The notes below the pieces were generated by a model. The model made no database searches, was not told where the DNA came from, and was given only the letters and a program-made list of their open reading frames with translations. Of a DNA stretch of 7,515 nt, positions 1 through 7,418 are shown piece after piece. This stretch comes from a bacterium SM23_31 (GTDB lineage Bacteria > SM23-31): assembly GCA_001304035.1 (NCBI GenBank), contig LJUD01000287.1:1-7515 (forward strand). Direction: 5' to 3'. Within the stretch, counting starts at the first letter, position 1. The number at the start of each line of letters is the position of its first letter. Both the position numbers and the translations under genes were made by a program.

Positions 1-57
1 TTTAATGTTCTTGTAAAAGAACTCCAGGGTTTATGTCTTGATGTTAAAGTGGAATAA
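1..57 (+). CDS. rpoB: RNA polymerase beta subunit, C-terminal tail (partial)
   Basis: The window opens inside a reading frame encoding 18 residues, FNVLVKELQGLCLDVKVE, followed by TAA. The FNVLVKEL segment is the strongly conserved C-terminal end of bacterial RNA polymerase beta, where the chain contacts beta-prime near the clamp; the last few residues are variable in the family. The 5' part of the gene lies outside the window, so length and start cannot be judged. A second in-frame TAA follows immediately at 58-60. The next gene is rpoC, the invariable partner of rpoB, which supports the call despite the short fragment. The two are almost certainly co-transcribed, since only 18 nt separate the first stop from the rpoC start. 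Confidence 0.93.
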   Translation, partial: FNVLVKELQGLCLDVKVE

Positions 58-63
58 TAAAAT

Positions 64-71
64 AAAGGGGG
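64..71 (+). promoter_or_regulatory. Shine-Dalgarno of rpoC
   Basis: AAAGGGGG lies four bases before the TTG at 76. The G run can pair with the CCUCC core of 16S rRNA using one G-U wobble. It decides the start: TTG is the only usual initiation codon in this frame between the in-frame TAA at 58 and the conserved N-terminus of beta-prime. Confidence 0.75.
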
Positions 72-75
72 TATC

Positions 76-3000
76 TTGACTTTACAAGCCAAAACAAGTA
101 TTGAAATTGGGGAGAATAGGTCTTTTTCAAAGATTTCTATCAATTTAGCGTCGCCGGATACCATTCTCGCCCAATCGTACGGGGAAGTGCTCAAGCCCGA
201 AACTATCAATTATCGCTCTTTTAAGCCCGAAAAAGACGGACTGTTTTGTGAAAAAATATTTGGACCGGTTCGGGACTGGGAGTGTCATTGCGGCAAATAC
301 AAACGTATCCGGTATAAAGGCATCATTTGCGACAGATGTGGTGTAGAAATTACCATGAAAAGTGTTCGCAGGGAGCGCATGGGTCATATCCAGCTTGCAA
401 CACCTGTGGTACATATCTGGTATTTCCGCTCGTTGCCCAGCAAGATCGGATACATTCTTGGAATGTCGGTAAAAGACCTTGAACATGTTATTTATTATGA
501 GTCTTATGTTGTTATCACACCCGGTAAAACCGGGCTTAAAGCGAAAGAGTTAATCCCCGAAGAAGAGTATTTTAGAATTATCAATGAATTTCCTGAAGAA
601 AAGTCGCGGCTGGACGAAGAAGGGAAGGATAAGTTTTCCGCAAAAATTGGAGGAGAGGCTATAAAAAGTCTGCTCAAGCATATTGATTTGTCCGAATTGT
701 CTGCTACTCTTAGAGCAAAACTCAAAACGGAAACGTCGATACAGCGGAAAAATGATATTCTCAAACGGCTGAAAGTCATCGAAAGTCTAAAGGTGGAAGG
801 AACCGAAAACTATAATAGACCGGAGTGGATGGTTCTGGATGTTGTTCCGGTCATTCCGCCCGAACTTCGTCCTCTGGTTCCGTTAGAAGGCGGCAGATTT
901 GCAACAAGCGATTTGAACGACCTTTACAGGCGCGTAATTATAAGGAATAACAGACTCAAAAATCTAATTGAAATTCGTGCGCCCGAAGTAATATTGCGGA
1001 ATGAAAAACGTATGCTGCAGGAATCGGTCGATTCCCTCTTTGATAATGGACGGAAGGCGACTGCAGTACGCAGTGATGGCAACAGACCGTTAAAATCTTT
1101 GAGTGATATACTCAAGGGAAAACAGGGGCGGTTTCGTCAGAATTTACTTGGGAAACGTGTGGATTATTCCGGACGTTCGGTAATTGTCGTAGGTCCGGAA
1201 CTTAAACTCCATGAATGCGGGCTGCCAAAAGATATGGCTGTGGAATTGTTCAAACCGTTTATCATTCGAAAGCTCGTCGGAAGAGGATCTGTAAAAACCG
1301 TAAAAAGCGCCAAAAAACTGGTGGACAAAAAGGGAAAAGAGATCTGGGATATACTTGAAACGATAATAAAAGACCATCTCGTGCTGCTTAACCGTGCGCC
1401 AACTTTGCACCGTCTCGGTATTCAGGCATTTCAGCCAGTATTAATTGAAGGCAAAGCGATCCGTATACATCCTTTGGTGTGTGCCGCATTTAATGCCGAC
1501 TTTGACGGCGACCAGATGGCGGTACATGTCCCTCTTTCTTATGAGGCTCAATTGGAAACTCGAATGCTGATGCTCTCAAGTCATAATATCCTTTCTCCTG
1601 CTAACGGACGACCGATTGCTACACCAAGCCAGGATATCGTTCTGGGATGCTATTATCTTACAAAAATTCGGCATGGCGATAAAGGTGAGGGCAAGCTCTT
1701 CTCAAATCAGAATGAAGTGCTTATTGCGTTCGATGCGGGGAAAATAGGACTACATGCACAGATTTCGGTTAGAATTGATGGAAGTATTATTAAAACCACC
1801 ACCGGTCGTATCATGTTCAATCAGATTGTCCCGAAAGGCTTGATGTTTGTAAATGAAATCCTGACAAAATCTAGAATGGAAGAATTAATTGCCCAGGCAT
1901 ACAGGTTACTCGGTAACAAAGAAACCGCAGAATTCCTCGACCGATTGAAAGACCTTGGTTTCTATTATGCAATGAAGGCAGGTGTGTCAATAGGTATTGA
2001 TGATGTTATTATTCCGAATGAAAAGAAAAAGTTGATAGAAATAGCGACCGAAGAAGTGGAGAAAATTCAACACCAGTATGAACGTGGTGTCATAACCGAC
2101 GGAGAACGGTACAATAAAATTATTGATATCTGGATGCATACGATAACCGATGTATCGAGAACAATGTTTGATGGATTGAGCACCTCTTGTAATGGTTTCA
2201 ATCCGGTGTTTATGATGGCGGATTCCGGCGCAAGGGGCAGCAAGGAGCAGATCCGACAATTAGCCGGAATGCGCGGTTTGATGGCTAAACCTCAAAAAAG
2301 CATGACCGGCCAAACCGGCGAAATTATTGAATCTCCGATAACCGCAAATTTTAAAGAAGGCTTGTCCGTATTGGAATATTTTATTTCCACACACGGCGCA
2401 AGAAAAGGATTGGCTGATACCGCTTTGAAGACTGCTGATGCAGGTTATTTGACCCGGCGGTTGGTCGACGTTTCCCAGGATGTTATTATTACCGAAGAAG
2501 ACTGTGGTACTATACGTGGACTGGAAATTTCTGCCCTGAAAGAAGGAGAAGATATTATTGAACCACTGCATGAACGAATTCTCGGGCGTATTGCAGCAGA
2601 TGATATTTATAATCCGCAAACTGAGGAAATAATTGTAGAGGCAAACGATGAAGTAGATGAAGAAGCTGTAAAAAAGATTGCCGATTCTATAATTGAATCT
2701 GTTAATATACGTTCGGTTTTGACGTGTGAGTCCCAATATGGTGTTTGTCAGAAATGTTATGGCAGAAATTTGGCTACCGGTAAAATAGTAAATATTAGCG
2801 AGGCTGTCGGCGTTATTGCAGCGCAGAGTATCGGTGAACCGGGCACTCAGTTGACACTACGTACATTCCATATCGGTGGAACTGCGCAGGTAGGTGAGGC
2901 ACAATCCGAAGTAAAAGCTAAGTATGCTGGTAGAATTGTATACAGCGATAACATCAGAGTTACCTCTCAGGAGATATTCCCGGATCAGAAAGTTAACATT

Positions 3001-4299
3001 GCTCTGGGGAGAAACGGGCGGATAGAAATACTCGATGAAAACAACCGTGTTATTGCCAAATATACGGACCCGTATTCAATGGTGATTCTCTCAGAATTTG
3101 GTGGAACTGTAAAATTTGTCGATATCAAAGAAGGAGTTACGGTTAAAGAGGAGCTGGATGAACAAACAGGATTGCGTCAGAGGGTAATCGTCGAGTCACG
3201 AAATCGCAAGTTGAATCCGAACATCCTTTTACTCGATGAAGAAGATAAAAAACTTGCTAGCTACATTATTCCTACTAAGGCGATGTTAATGGTTAATGAC
3301 GGTGACCATATTAAACCCGGCGATATTCTTGTTAAATTGCCAAGAGGGATACTTAAGTCAAAAGATATTACCGGTGGTTTGCCGAGAGTAGCCGAACTAT
3401 TCGAAGCAAGAAAACCTAAAGAACCCGCAGTAGTCTCGGAAATCGATGGAATTATCAAATTCGGAAATATTAAACGCGGTATCAGAGAAATTATCGTCCA
3501 GGGTAAATCCACGAAAAAAACATACATGATTCCATACGGCAAGCATGTACTTGTCCATAGCGGTGATGAAGTAGAAGCAGGGGAACGTCTCTCGGAAGGC
3601 TCAATTGCTCCTCATGACATCCTCCGGATTAAAGATGCAAACGCAGTTCAGGAATACCTGGTAAATGAAATTCAGGAGGTTTATCGCTTACAGGGAGTGC
3701 GGATAAACGACAAGCACATCGAGATTATCGTCCGCCAGATGCTGCAGCAAATCCAGGTGGTAGACCCCGGCGACACAGGATATCTTGAAGGAGATTTAGT
3801 GGATAAGGCAAAATTCCTTGTTCAAAACGAAAAAATATCACAATATGGCATCATTGAAAATCCCGGCGATTCAAGGCTGAAAGAAAATGAGCTCGTTGAA
3901 CTATTCGAGCTCGACCGATTGAACGAACGCCTCGAAAAACAGGAGAAAAAAGTCTTAAAATATCGGAACGCACGTCCTGCAACTTTTGTATCTAAATTAT
4001 TAGGAATTACACAGGCCGCATTGAGTACAGAAAGTTTTATTTCATCCGCTTCATTTCAGGAAACCACAAGAGTCTTGACCGAAGCCGCAATACAGGGTAA
4101 AGTAGATTATCTGAGAGGATTAAAAGAGAATGTCATAATCGGACATCTTGTCCCCGCTGGAACCGGCTTGAAAGAATTAAATAGAATCCGGATCAAATCT
4201 GATGCGGATGAAGAAGAGAAATTAGCAGAAGTCGAAATTGTTCATAAAGATATAGAAGAAGTTGTACAGGAAAAGCAATCTGTAGAGGAAGAATTATAA
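76..4299 (+). CDS. rpoC: DNA-directed RNA polymerase subunit beta-prime
   Basis: Catalytic large subunit of RNA polymerase, 1407 residues, full length. With beta it forms the active-site cleft. Visible landmarks in order: N-terminal zinc-binding site in the clamp (C70, C72, C85, C88); the lid/rudder and switch region with KGKQGRFRQNLLGKRVDYSGRS (from about 348); the catalytic NADFDGDQM at 473-481, whose D475, D477 and D479 hold the active-site magnesium; the secondary-channel region with MADSGARGS (714-722); the bridge helix (about 754-790); the second zinc site (C810, C884, C891, C894); the trigger loop with LRTFHIGG (928-935, H932 equivalent to E. coli H936). A large insertion (about 940-1095) splits the trigger loop before DITGGLPRV (1097-1105). 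The C-terminal ATESF-like segment (STESFISSASFQETTRVL, 1317-1334) follows, then a variable acidic tail. The TTG start is chosen for its Shine-Dalgarno and fit to the family N-terminus. It ends in TAA TAG, 13 nt before rpsL. No key residue is missing. Confidence 0.98.
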   Translation: MTLQAKTSIEIGENRSFSKISINLASPDTILAQSYGEVLKPETINYRSFKPEKDGLFCEKIFGPVRDWECHCGKYKRIRYKGIICDRCGVEITMKSVRRERMGHIQLATPVVHIWYFRSLPSKIGYILGMSVKDLEHVIYYESYVVITPGKTGLKAKELIPEEEYFRIINEFPEEKSRLDEEGKDKFSAKIGGEAIKSLLKHIDLSELSATLRAKLKTETSIQRKNDILKRLKVIESLKVEGTENYNRPEWMVLDVVPVIPPELRPLVPLEGGRFATSDLNDLYRRVIIRNNRLKNLIEIRAPEVILRNEKRMLQESVDSLFDNGRKATAVRSDGNRPLKSLSDILKGKQGRFRQNLLGKRVDYSGRSVIVVGPELKLHECGLPKDMAVELFKPFIIRKLVGRGSVKTVKSAKKLVDKKGKEIWDILETIIKDHLVLLNRAPTLHRLGIQAFQPVLIEGKAIRIHPLVCAAFNADFDGDQMAVHVPLSYEAQLETRMLMLSSHNILSPANGRPIATPSQDIVLGCYYLTKIRHGDKGEGKLFSNQNEVLIAFDAGKIGLHAQISVRIDGSIIKTTTGRIMFNQIVPKGLMFVNEILTKSRMEELIAQAYRLLGNKETAEFLDRLKDLGFYYAMKAGVSIGIDDVIIPNEKKKLIEIATEEVEKIQHQYERGVITDGERYNKIIDIWMHTITDVSRTMFDGLSTSCNGFNPVFMMADSGARGSKEQIRQLAGMRGLMAKPQKSMTGQTGEIIESPITANFKEGLSVLEYFISTHGARKGLADTALKTADAGYLTRRLVDVSQDVIITEEDCGTIRGLEISALKEGEDIIEPLHERILGRIAADDIYNPQTEEIIVEANDEVDEEAVKKIADSIIESVNIRSVLTCESQYGVCQKCYGRNLATGKIVNISEAVGVIAAQSIGEPGTQLTLRTFHIGGTAQVGEAQSEVKAKYAGRIVYSDNIRVTSQEIFPDQKVNIALGRNGRIEILDENNRVIAKYTDPYSMVILSEFGGTVKFVDIKEGVTVKEELDEQTGLRQRVIVESRNRKLNPNILLLDEEDKKLASYIIPTKAMLMVNDGDHIKPGDILVKLPRGILKSKDITGGLPRVAELFEARKPKEPAVVSEIDGIIKFGNIKRGIREIIVQGKSTKKTYMIPYGKHVLVHSGDEVEAGERLSEGSIAPHDILRIKDANAVQEYLVNEIQEVYRLQGVRINDKHIEIIVRQMLQQIQVVDPGDTGYLEGDLVDKAKFLVQNEKISQYGIIENPGDSRLKENELVELFELDRLNERLEKQEKKVLKYRNARPATFVSKLLGITQAALSTESFISSASFQETTRVLTEAAIQGKVDYLRGLKENVIIGHLVPAGTGLKELNRIRIKSDADEEEKLAEVEIVHKDIEEVVQEKQSVEEEL

Positions 4300-4303
4300 T
4301 AGC

Positions 4304-4308
4304 GAGGT
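4304..4308 (+). promoter_or_regulatory. Shine-Dalgarno of rpsL
   Basis: GAGGT is complementary to the ACCTC part of the 16S 3' end and sits four bases before the GTG at 4313. It supports the non-ATG start of rpsL. The nearby ATG at 4311 is in another frame and meets a stop after four codons. Confidence 0.6.
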
Positions 4309-4312
4309 ACAT

Positions 4313-4687
4313 GTGCCTACAGTAAATCAGCTTGTAAGAAATAGCAGAAAGCAAACAATAAAAAAGACATCCGCCCCCGCATTAAAGGGAGCTCCCCAGA
4401 AGCGGGGTGTGTGCACAAGAGTATATACGTCAACACCCAAAAAACCCAATTCAGCACTGAGGAAAGTAGCAAGAGTTCGACTCTCGAACAGTATTGAAGT
4501 AACATCGTATATCCCCGGTGAAGGACATAACCTTCAGGAGCATTCAATTGTCCTGATTCGCGGCGGCCGTATCAAAGATTTACCGGGTGTCAGGTATCAT
4601 ATTATAAGAGGTGCATTAGACACCAGCGGAGTCCAGGACCGGAAAAAAGGCAGATCTAAATACGGCGCTAAAAAACCAAAAGAATAA
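4313..4687 (+). CDS. rpsL: 30S ribosomal protein S12
   Basis: S12 sits at the 30S decoding centre and monitors codon-anticodon pairing. The 124-residue product matches the usual bacterial length and is collinear with E. coli S12. The two decoding loops are intact: TPKKPNSALRK (41-51) and the GGRIKDLPGVRYH loop (84-96). K43, K88 and P91, where substitutions give streptomycin resistance or dependence in other bacteria, are in the wild-type state, so the sequence predicts a streptomycin-sensitive S12. D89, the aspartate methylthiolated by RimO in E. coli, is present. The basic N-terminal tail and C-terminal RSKYG tail (114-118) are typical. The start is a GTG, the only initiator giving the conserved PTVNQLVR N-terminus, preceded by a GAGGT ribosome binding site. 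It lies 13 nt after rpoC and 45 nt before rpsG. Confidence 0.98.
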   Translation: MPTVNQLVRNSRKQTIKKTSAPALKGAPQKRGVCTRVYTSTPKKPNSALRKVARVRLSNSIEVTSYIPGEGHNLQEHSIVLIRGGRIKDLPGVRYHIIRGALDTSGVQDRKKGRSKYGAKKPKE

Positions 4688-4732
4688 ATTGATGATTTTA
4701 ATTAACAACAATAACTTTTTCGGCACGATACT

Positions 4733-5203
4733 ATGGCAAGGCGTAAACGACCAGCAGTAAGAGTGATACAGCCCGATTCGATGTATAAATCGGTGCTTGT
4801 TTCGGAATTTATCAACGGAATTATGCGGTGCGGGCAAAAAAGCCTTGCTGAACGCATGTTTTATGGAGCAATGGATATTATTGAAGAACAAACAGGAAAA
4901 CCGGGATTAGAAATTTTTAATAAAGCTGTTGAAGAAGTGAAACCCGTTCTCGAAATAAAATCGCGAAGAGTTGGAGGGGCAACTTACCAGGTACCGGTTG
5001 AAGTACGCGAACAACGGCGTGTTTCTCTTGCTATCCGGTGGTTAATACAATATGCCAAACAGCGTAAAGAAAACAGCATGCGGGAAAAACTCGCATCAGA
5101 ATTGATCGCTGCGGCTGATCGTGAAGGTGCTGCAATAAAAAAGAAAGAAGACACACATAAAATGGCAGAAGCTAATAAGGCGTTTGCGCATTTTAAGTGG
5201 TAA
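4733..5203 (+). CDS. rpsG: 30S ribosomal protein S7
   Basis: S7 binds the 3' major domain of 16S rRNA, nucleates assembly of the 30S head and lines the E-site near the mRNA exit. The product has 156 residues, the standard bacterial length. Visible landmarks are the basic N-terminus MARRKR, the rRNA-contacting beta-hairpin with RRVGGATYQVPVEV (78-91), the following RRxSLAIRWL helix (95-104), and the FAHFKW C-terminus, as in the short form of the family that lacks the E. coli K-12 extension. In E. coli S7 represses translation of its own operon through the rpsL-rpsG gap. Here that gap is only 45 nt, AT-rich and without an obvious conserved fold, so such control cannot be read from the sequence. 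The ATG fits the family exactly, but no Shine-Dalgarno is visible in the 25 bases before it. Confidence 0.98.
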   Translation: MARRKRPAVRVIQPDSMYKSVLVSEFINGIMRCGQKSLAERMFYGAMDIIEEQTGKPGLEIFNKAVEEVKPVLEIKSRRVGGATYQVPVEVREQRRVSLAIRWLIQYAKQRKENSMREKLASELIAAADREGAAIKKKEDTHKMAEANKAFAHFKW

Positions 5204-5256
5204 AAACACCGAAATATTGCGACTAATTAATAAATGTTATATTCAATAAAGATATA

Positions 5257-7398
5257 ATGGCTCATAACGGTAAAAATAATAAGAAAAACGGTGCTTCAAA
5301 CCGGAACAGCGATAGATATGAACTAAAACACATACGGAACATCGGCATAATGGCTCATATCGACGCCGGAAAAACCACCACTACTGAGCGAATTCTCTTT
5401 TACTCGGGAAAAGTACATCGTATGGGTGAAGTACATGAAGGGCTCGCTACTATGGACTGGATGGAGCAGGAAAAAGAACGGGGAATAACGATTACCTCCG
5501 CTGCAACCACAGTTCAATGGCGTGACCATATCATAAATATTATCGATACACCCGGACATGTAGATTTTACCGTCGAAGTCGAGCGGTCGCTCCGTGTGCT
5601 TGATGGTGCGGTTATTATCTTTGATGCTGTTGCAGGTGTAGAACCCCAGTCGGAAACTGTCTGGCGTCAGGCGGATAACTATAAAGTACCCCGTATTGCC
5701 TTTATTAATAAAATGGATCGTACAGGCGCAGATTTCTTCAAAGCTATGGATACCATACGTACAAGACTGGGAGCTCATCCTGTACCGCTGCAGATTCCCT
5801 TCGGATCTGCTGAATTGTTTACTGGTTTAATTGACCTGGTCATAATGAAGGCGATTGTGTATAATGAAAGAAGTTTTGGCACACTATATGATGAAATGGA
5901 TATTCCTGATGACCTGATAGACCAAGCGCAGCAAACTCGTAAACAGATGCTTGAAACACTTTCTGAATATGATGATGAGTTGATGGAAAAATATATTGAA
6001 GGGGAAGAAATAAACACCGAATCGATACGCAGAGCTGCTCGTACGGCAACGATTAAATCAAAGGTAATTCCGGTATTTTGTGGCTCCGCTTTTCGTAATA
6101 AAGGAGTCCAAAGGCTTCTGGATGCGATCGTTCTTTATTTACCTTCACCTTTAGATAGAACTGAACTGGTTGGGAAGCATCCTAAAACAGGTCAGGAAAT
6201 TGTCAAAAAAATGGCGCTTGACGGTGATTTTATGGCACTCGCATTTAAAATCACCACGGACCCATATGTGGGTCGCCTCGCATATTTCCGGGTGTATTCC
6301 GGTGTCGTAAAATTAGGCTCGAATGTTTATAATCCCGTTTCGGGAAAACGGGAACGGATTGGGCGTCTCCTCAGAATGTTTGCGAATAAACGCGAAGACA
6401 TCTCTGAAGCACGGATGGGCGATATTGTCGCTGCAGTAGGATTAAAGCATACAAAAACCGGGGATACTTTATGCAATGAAGGACATCCGATTATGCTTGA
6501 GGGTATGCGTTTCCCGAATCCCGTTATTAATATTGCGATCGAGCCGAAAACCAAGGCCGATGAAGAAAAACTCGCAATGTCATTAAATAAACTTTCCGAC
6601 GAAGACCCATCCTTTAAGGTGGACGTCGATAGCGAAACCGGACAGACTATTATTTCCGGCATGGGCGAACTACATCTGGAAATTATTGTAGATAGACTCC
6701 TGCGCGAATTTAGTGTTGCAGCAAGCGTCGGCGCCCCCCAGGTTTCATATAAGGAAACAATTCGATCTTCTGCCATAGCTGAAGGTAAATTCATAAAACA
6801 ATCAGGAGGAAAAGGACAATACGGGCACGTAAAAATATCTCTGGAGCCTCTGCCGACAGGCAAAGGATTTGAATTTGAAAATAAAATCGTTAGTGGTGCG
6901 ATACCCAAAGAATTTATTTTACCCGTGAAGAAGGGTATCGAAAATGCAATGAAGAACGGCATCGTTGCGGGGTATCCTATAGTTGATGTTAAGGCAACGC
7001 TTCTTGATGGTACGTACCACGCGGTTGATTCCTCAGAGCTTGCGTTTCGTGTTGCCGGATCAATGGCATTTCAAGCCGCAGCTAAGAAAGCAGGCGCAAT
7101 TTTACTTGAGCCGATTATGAAGCTCGATGTTATTGTCCCGGAAAATTATCTCGGAGATGTCATTTCCGATATTACTGCACGCCGTGGGAAAATAGAGGGG
7201 ATTGATGACAAGGATAATGTGAAATTTGTAAGATCAATCGTGCCACTAAACGAAGTATTCGGTTATTCTACTGCATTGCGTTCCATCACCCAGGGTAGGG
7301 CTGTGTTTTCTATGGAATTTTATCAGTATACGCAGATTCCAAAAGAAATTGAGGACAAATTACTGTATAAGTATTCCGGCGCAGTTTCCGCCGGATAA
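5257..7398 (+). CDS. fusA: Translation elongation factor G
   Basis: GTPase that moves tRNAs and mRNA through the ribosome and, with RRF, splits post-termination ribosomes. 713 residues. GTP-binding motifs: P-loop AHIDAGKT (33-40), switch I RGITI with T78, DTPGH (97-101) with catalytic-region H101, NKMD (151-154) and GSA (276-278). Then come domain II (about 320-420), domain III with GMGELHLEI (468-476), domain IV with QSGGKGQYGHV (515-525) and YHAVDSSELAF (587-597) reaching towards the decoding centre, and domain V to about 700. The position in the str operon and complete motifs indicate the housekeeping EF-G. Oddities: the N-terminus is about 16 residues longer than in E. coli and rich in Asn and Lys; the usual GG(V/A)IP loop of domain IV reads SGAIP (546-550). 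The ATG is fixed because no usual start lies between the in-frame TAA at 5224 and it, and the next Met (residue 32) would remove the first strand. No clear Shine-Dalgarno precedes it. Confidence 0.98.
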   Translation: MAHNGKNNKKNGASNRNSDRYELKHIRNIGIMAHIDAGKTTTTERILFYSGKVHRMGEVHEGLATMDWMEQEKERGITITSAATTVQWRDHIINIIDTPGHVDFTVEVERSLRVLDGAVIIFDAVAGVEPQSETVWRQADNYKVPRIAFINKMDRTGADFFKAMDTIRTRLGAHPVPLQIPFGSAELFTGLIDLVIMKAIVYNERSFGTLYDEMDIPDDLIDQAQQTRKQMLETLSEYDDELMEKYIEGEEINTESIRRAARTATIKSKVIPVFCGSAFRNKGVQRLLDAIVLYLPSPLDRTELVGKHPKTGQEIVKKMALDGDFMALAFKITTDPYVGRLAYFRVYSGVVKLGSNVYNPVSGKRERIGRLLRMFANKREDISEARMGDIVAAVGLKHTKTGDTLCNEGHPIMLEGMRFPNPVINIAIEPKTKADEEKLAMSLNKLSDEDPSFKVDVDSETGQTIISGMGELHLEIIVDRLLREFSVAASVGAPQVSYKETIRSSAIAEGKFIKQSGGKGQYGHVKISLEPLPTGKGFEFENKIVSGAIPKEFILPVKKGIENAMKNGIVAGYPIVDVKATLLDGTYHAVDSSELAFRVAGSMAFQAAAKKAGAILLEPIMKLDVIVPENYLGDVISDITARRGKIEGIDDKDNVKFVRSIVPLNEVFGYSTALRSITQGRAVFSMEFYQYTQIPKEIEDKLLYKYSGAVSAG

Positions 7399-7402
7399 AA
7401 AC

Positions 7403-7409
7403 AAAGGAG
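7403..7409 (+). promoter_or_regulatory. Shine-Dalgarno of tuf
   Basis: AAAGGAG, nine bases before the ATG at 7419, is the strongest and best-spaced ribosome binding site in the window. It lies wholly within the 20-nt fusA-tuf gap, which has no room for a terminator hairpin, so tuf is probably read through from fusA. Confidence 0.85.
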
Positions 7410-7418
7410 ACGTAACAA

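Noticed and set aside
520..534. Perfect 6-bp hairpin CCCGGT/ACCGGG with a 3-nt loop inside rpoC
   Set aside because: No U run follows on either strand and it sits in coding sequence, so it is not a terminator; likely chance.
2260..2736. 158-codon minus-strand open frame opposite rpoC, adjoining another at 1987-2259
   Set aside because: Both are antisense to highly conserved beta-prime sequence, with no ribosome binding site or recognisable domain; they are shadows.
4311..4325. ATG overlapping the rpsL GTG start, as a possible alternative start
   Set aside because: It is out of frame and ends after four codons (MCLQ). The GTG gives the exact S12 N-terminus.
4688..4732. Possible S7 autoregulatory site between rpsL and rpsG
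   Set aside because: The E. coli site lies in a roughly 100-nt gap; this gap is 45 nt and AT-rich with no helix I can defend by eye.
4692..4760. 22-codon reading frame in the rpsL-rpsG gap that overlaps the rpsG start
   Set aside because: No Shine-Dalgarno, low-complexity Asn-rich product, and it runs about 28 nt into rpsG in another frame; most likely chance in AT-rich sequence.
5253..5258. TATAAT hexamer overlapping the fusA start codon
   Set aside because: A perfect -10 match, but no -35 element lies about 17 nt upstream (the nearest TTGCGA is at 5217-5222, 30 nt away), and transcription would begin inside fusA. AT-rich chance match.
6327..6962. 211-codon open frame on the minus strand opposite fusA
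   Set aside because: It lies wholly inside a conserved gene, its translation resembles no family I know, and its Ser/Ile-rich content is typical of an antisense shadow.
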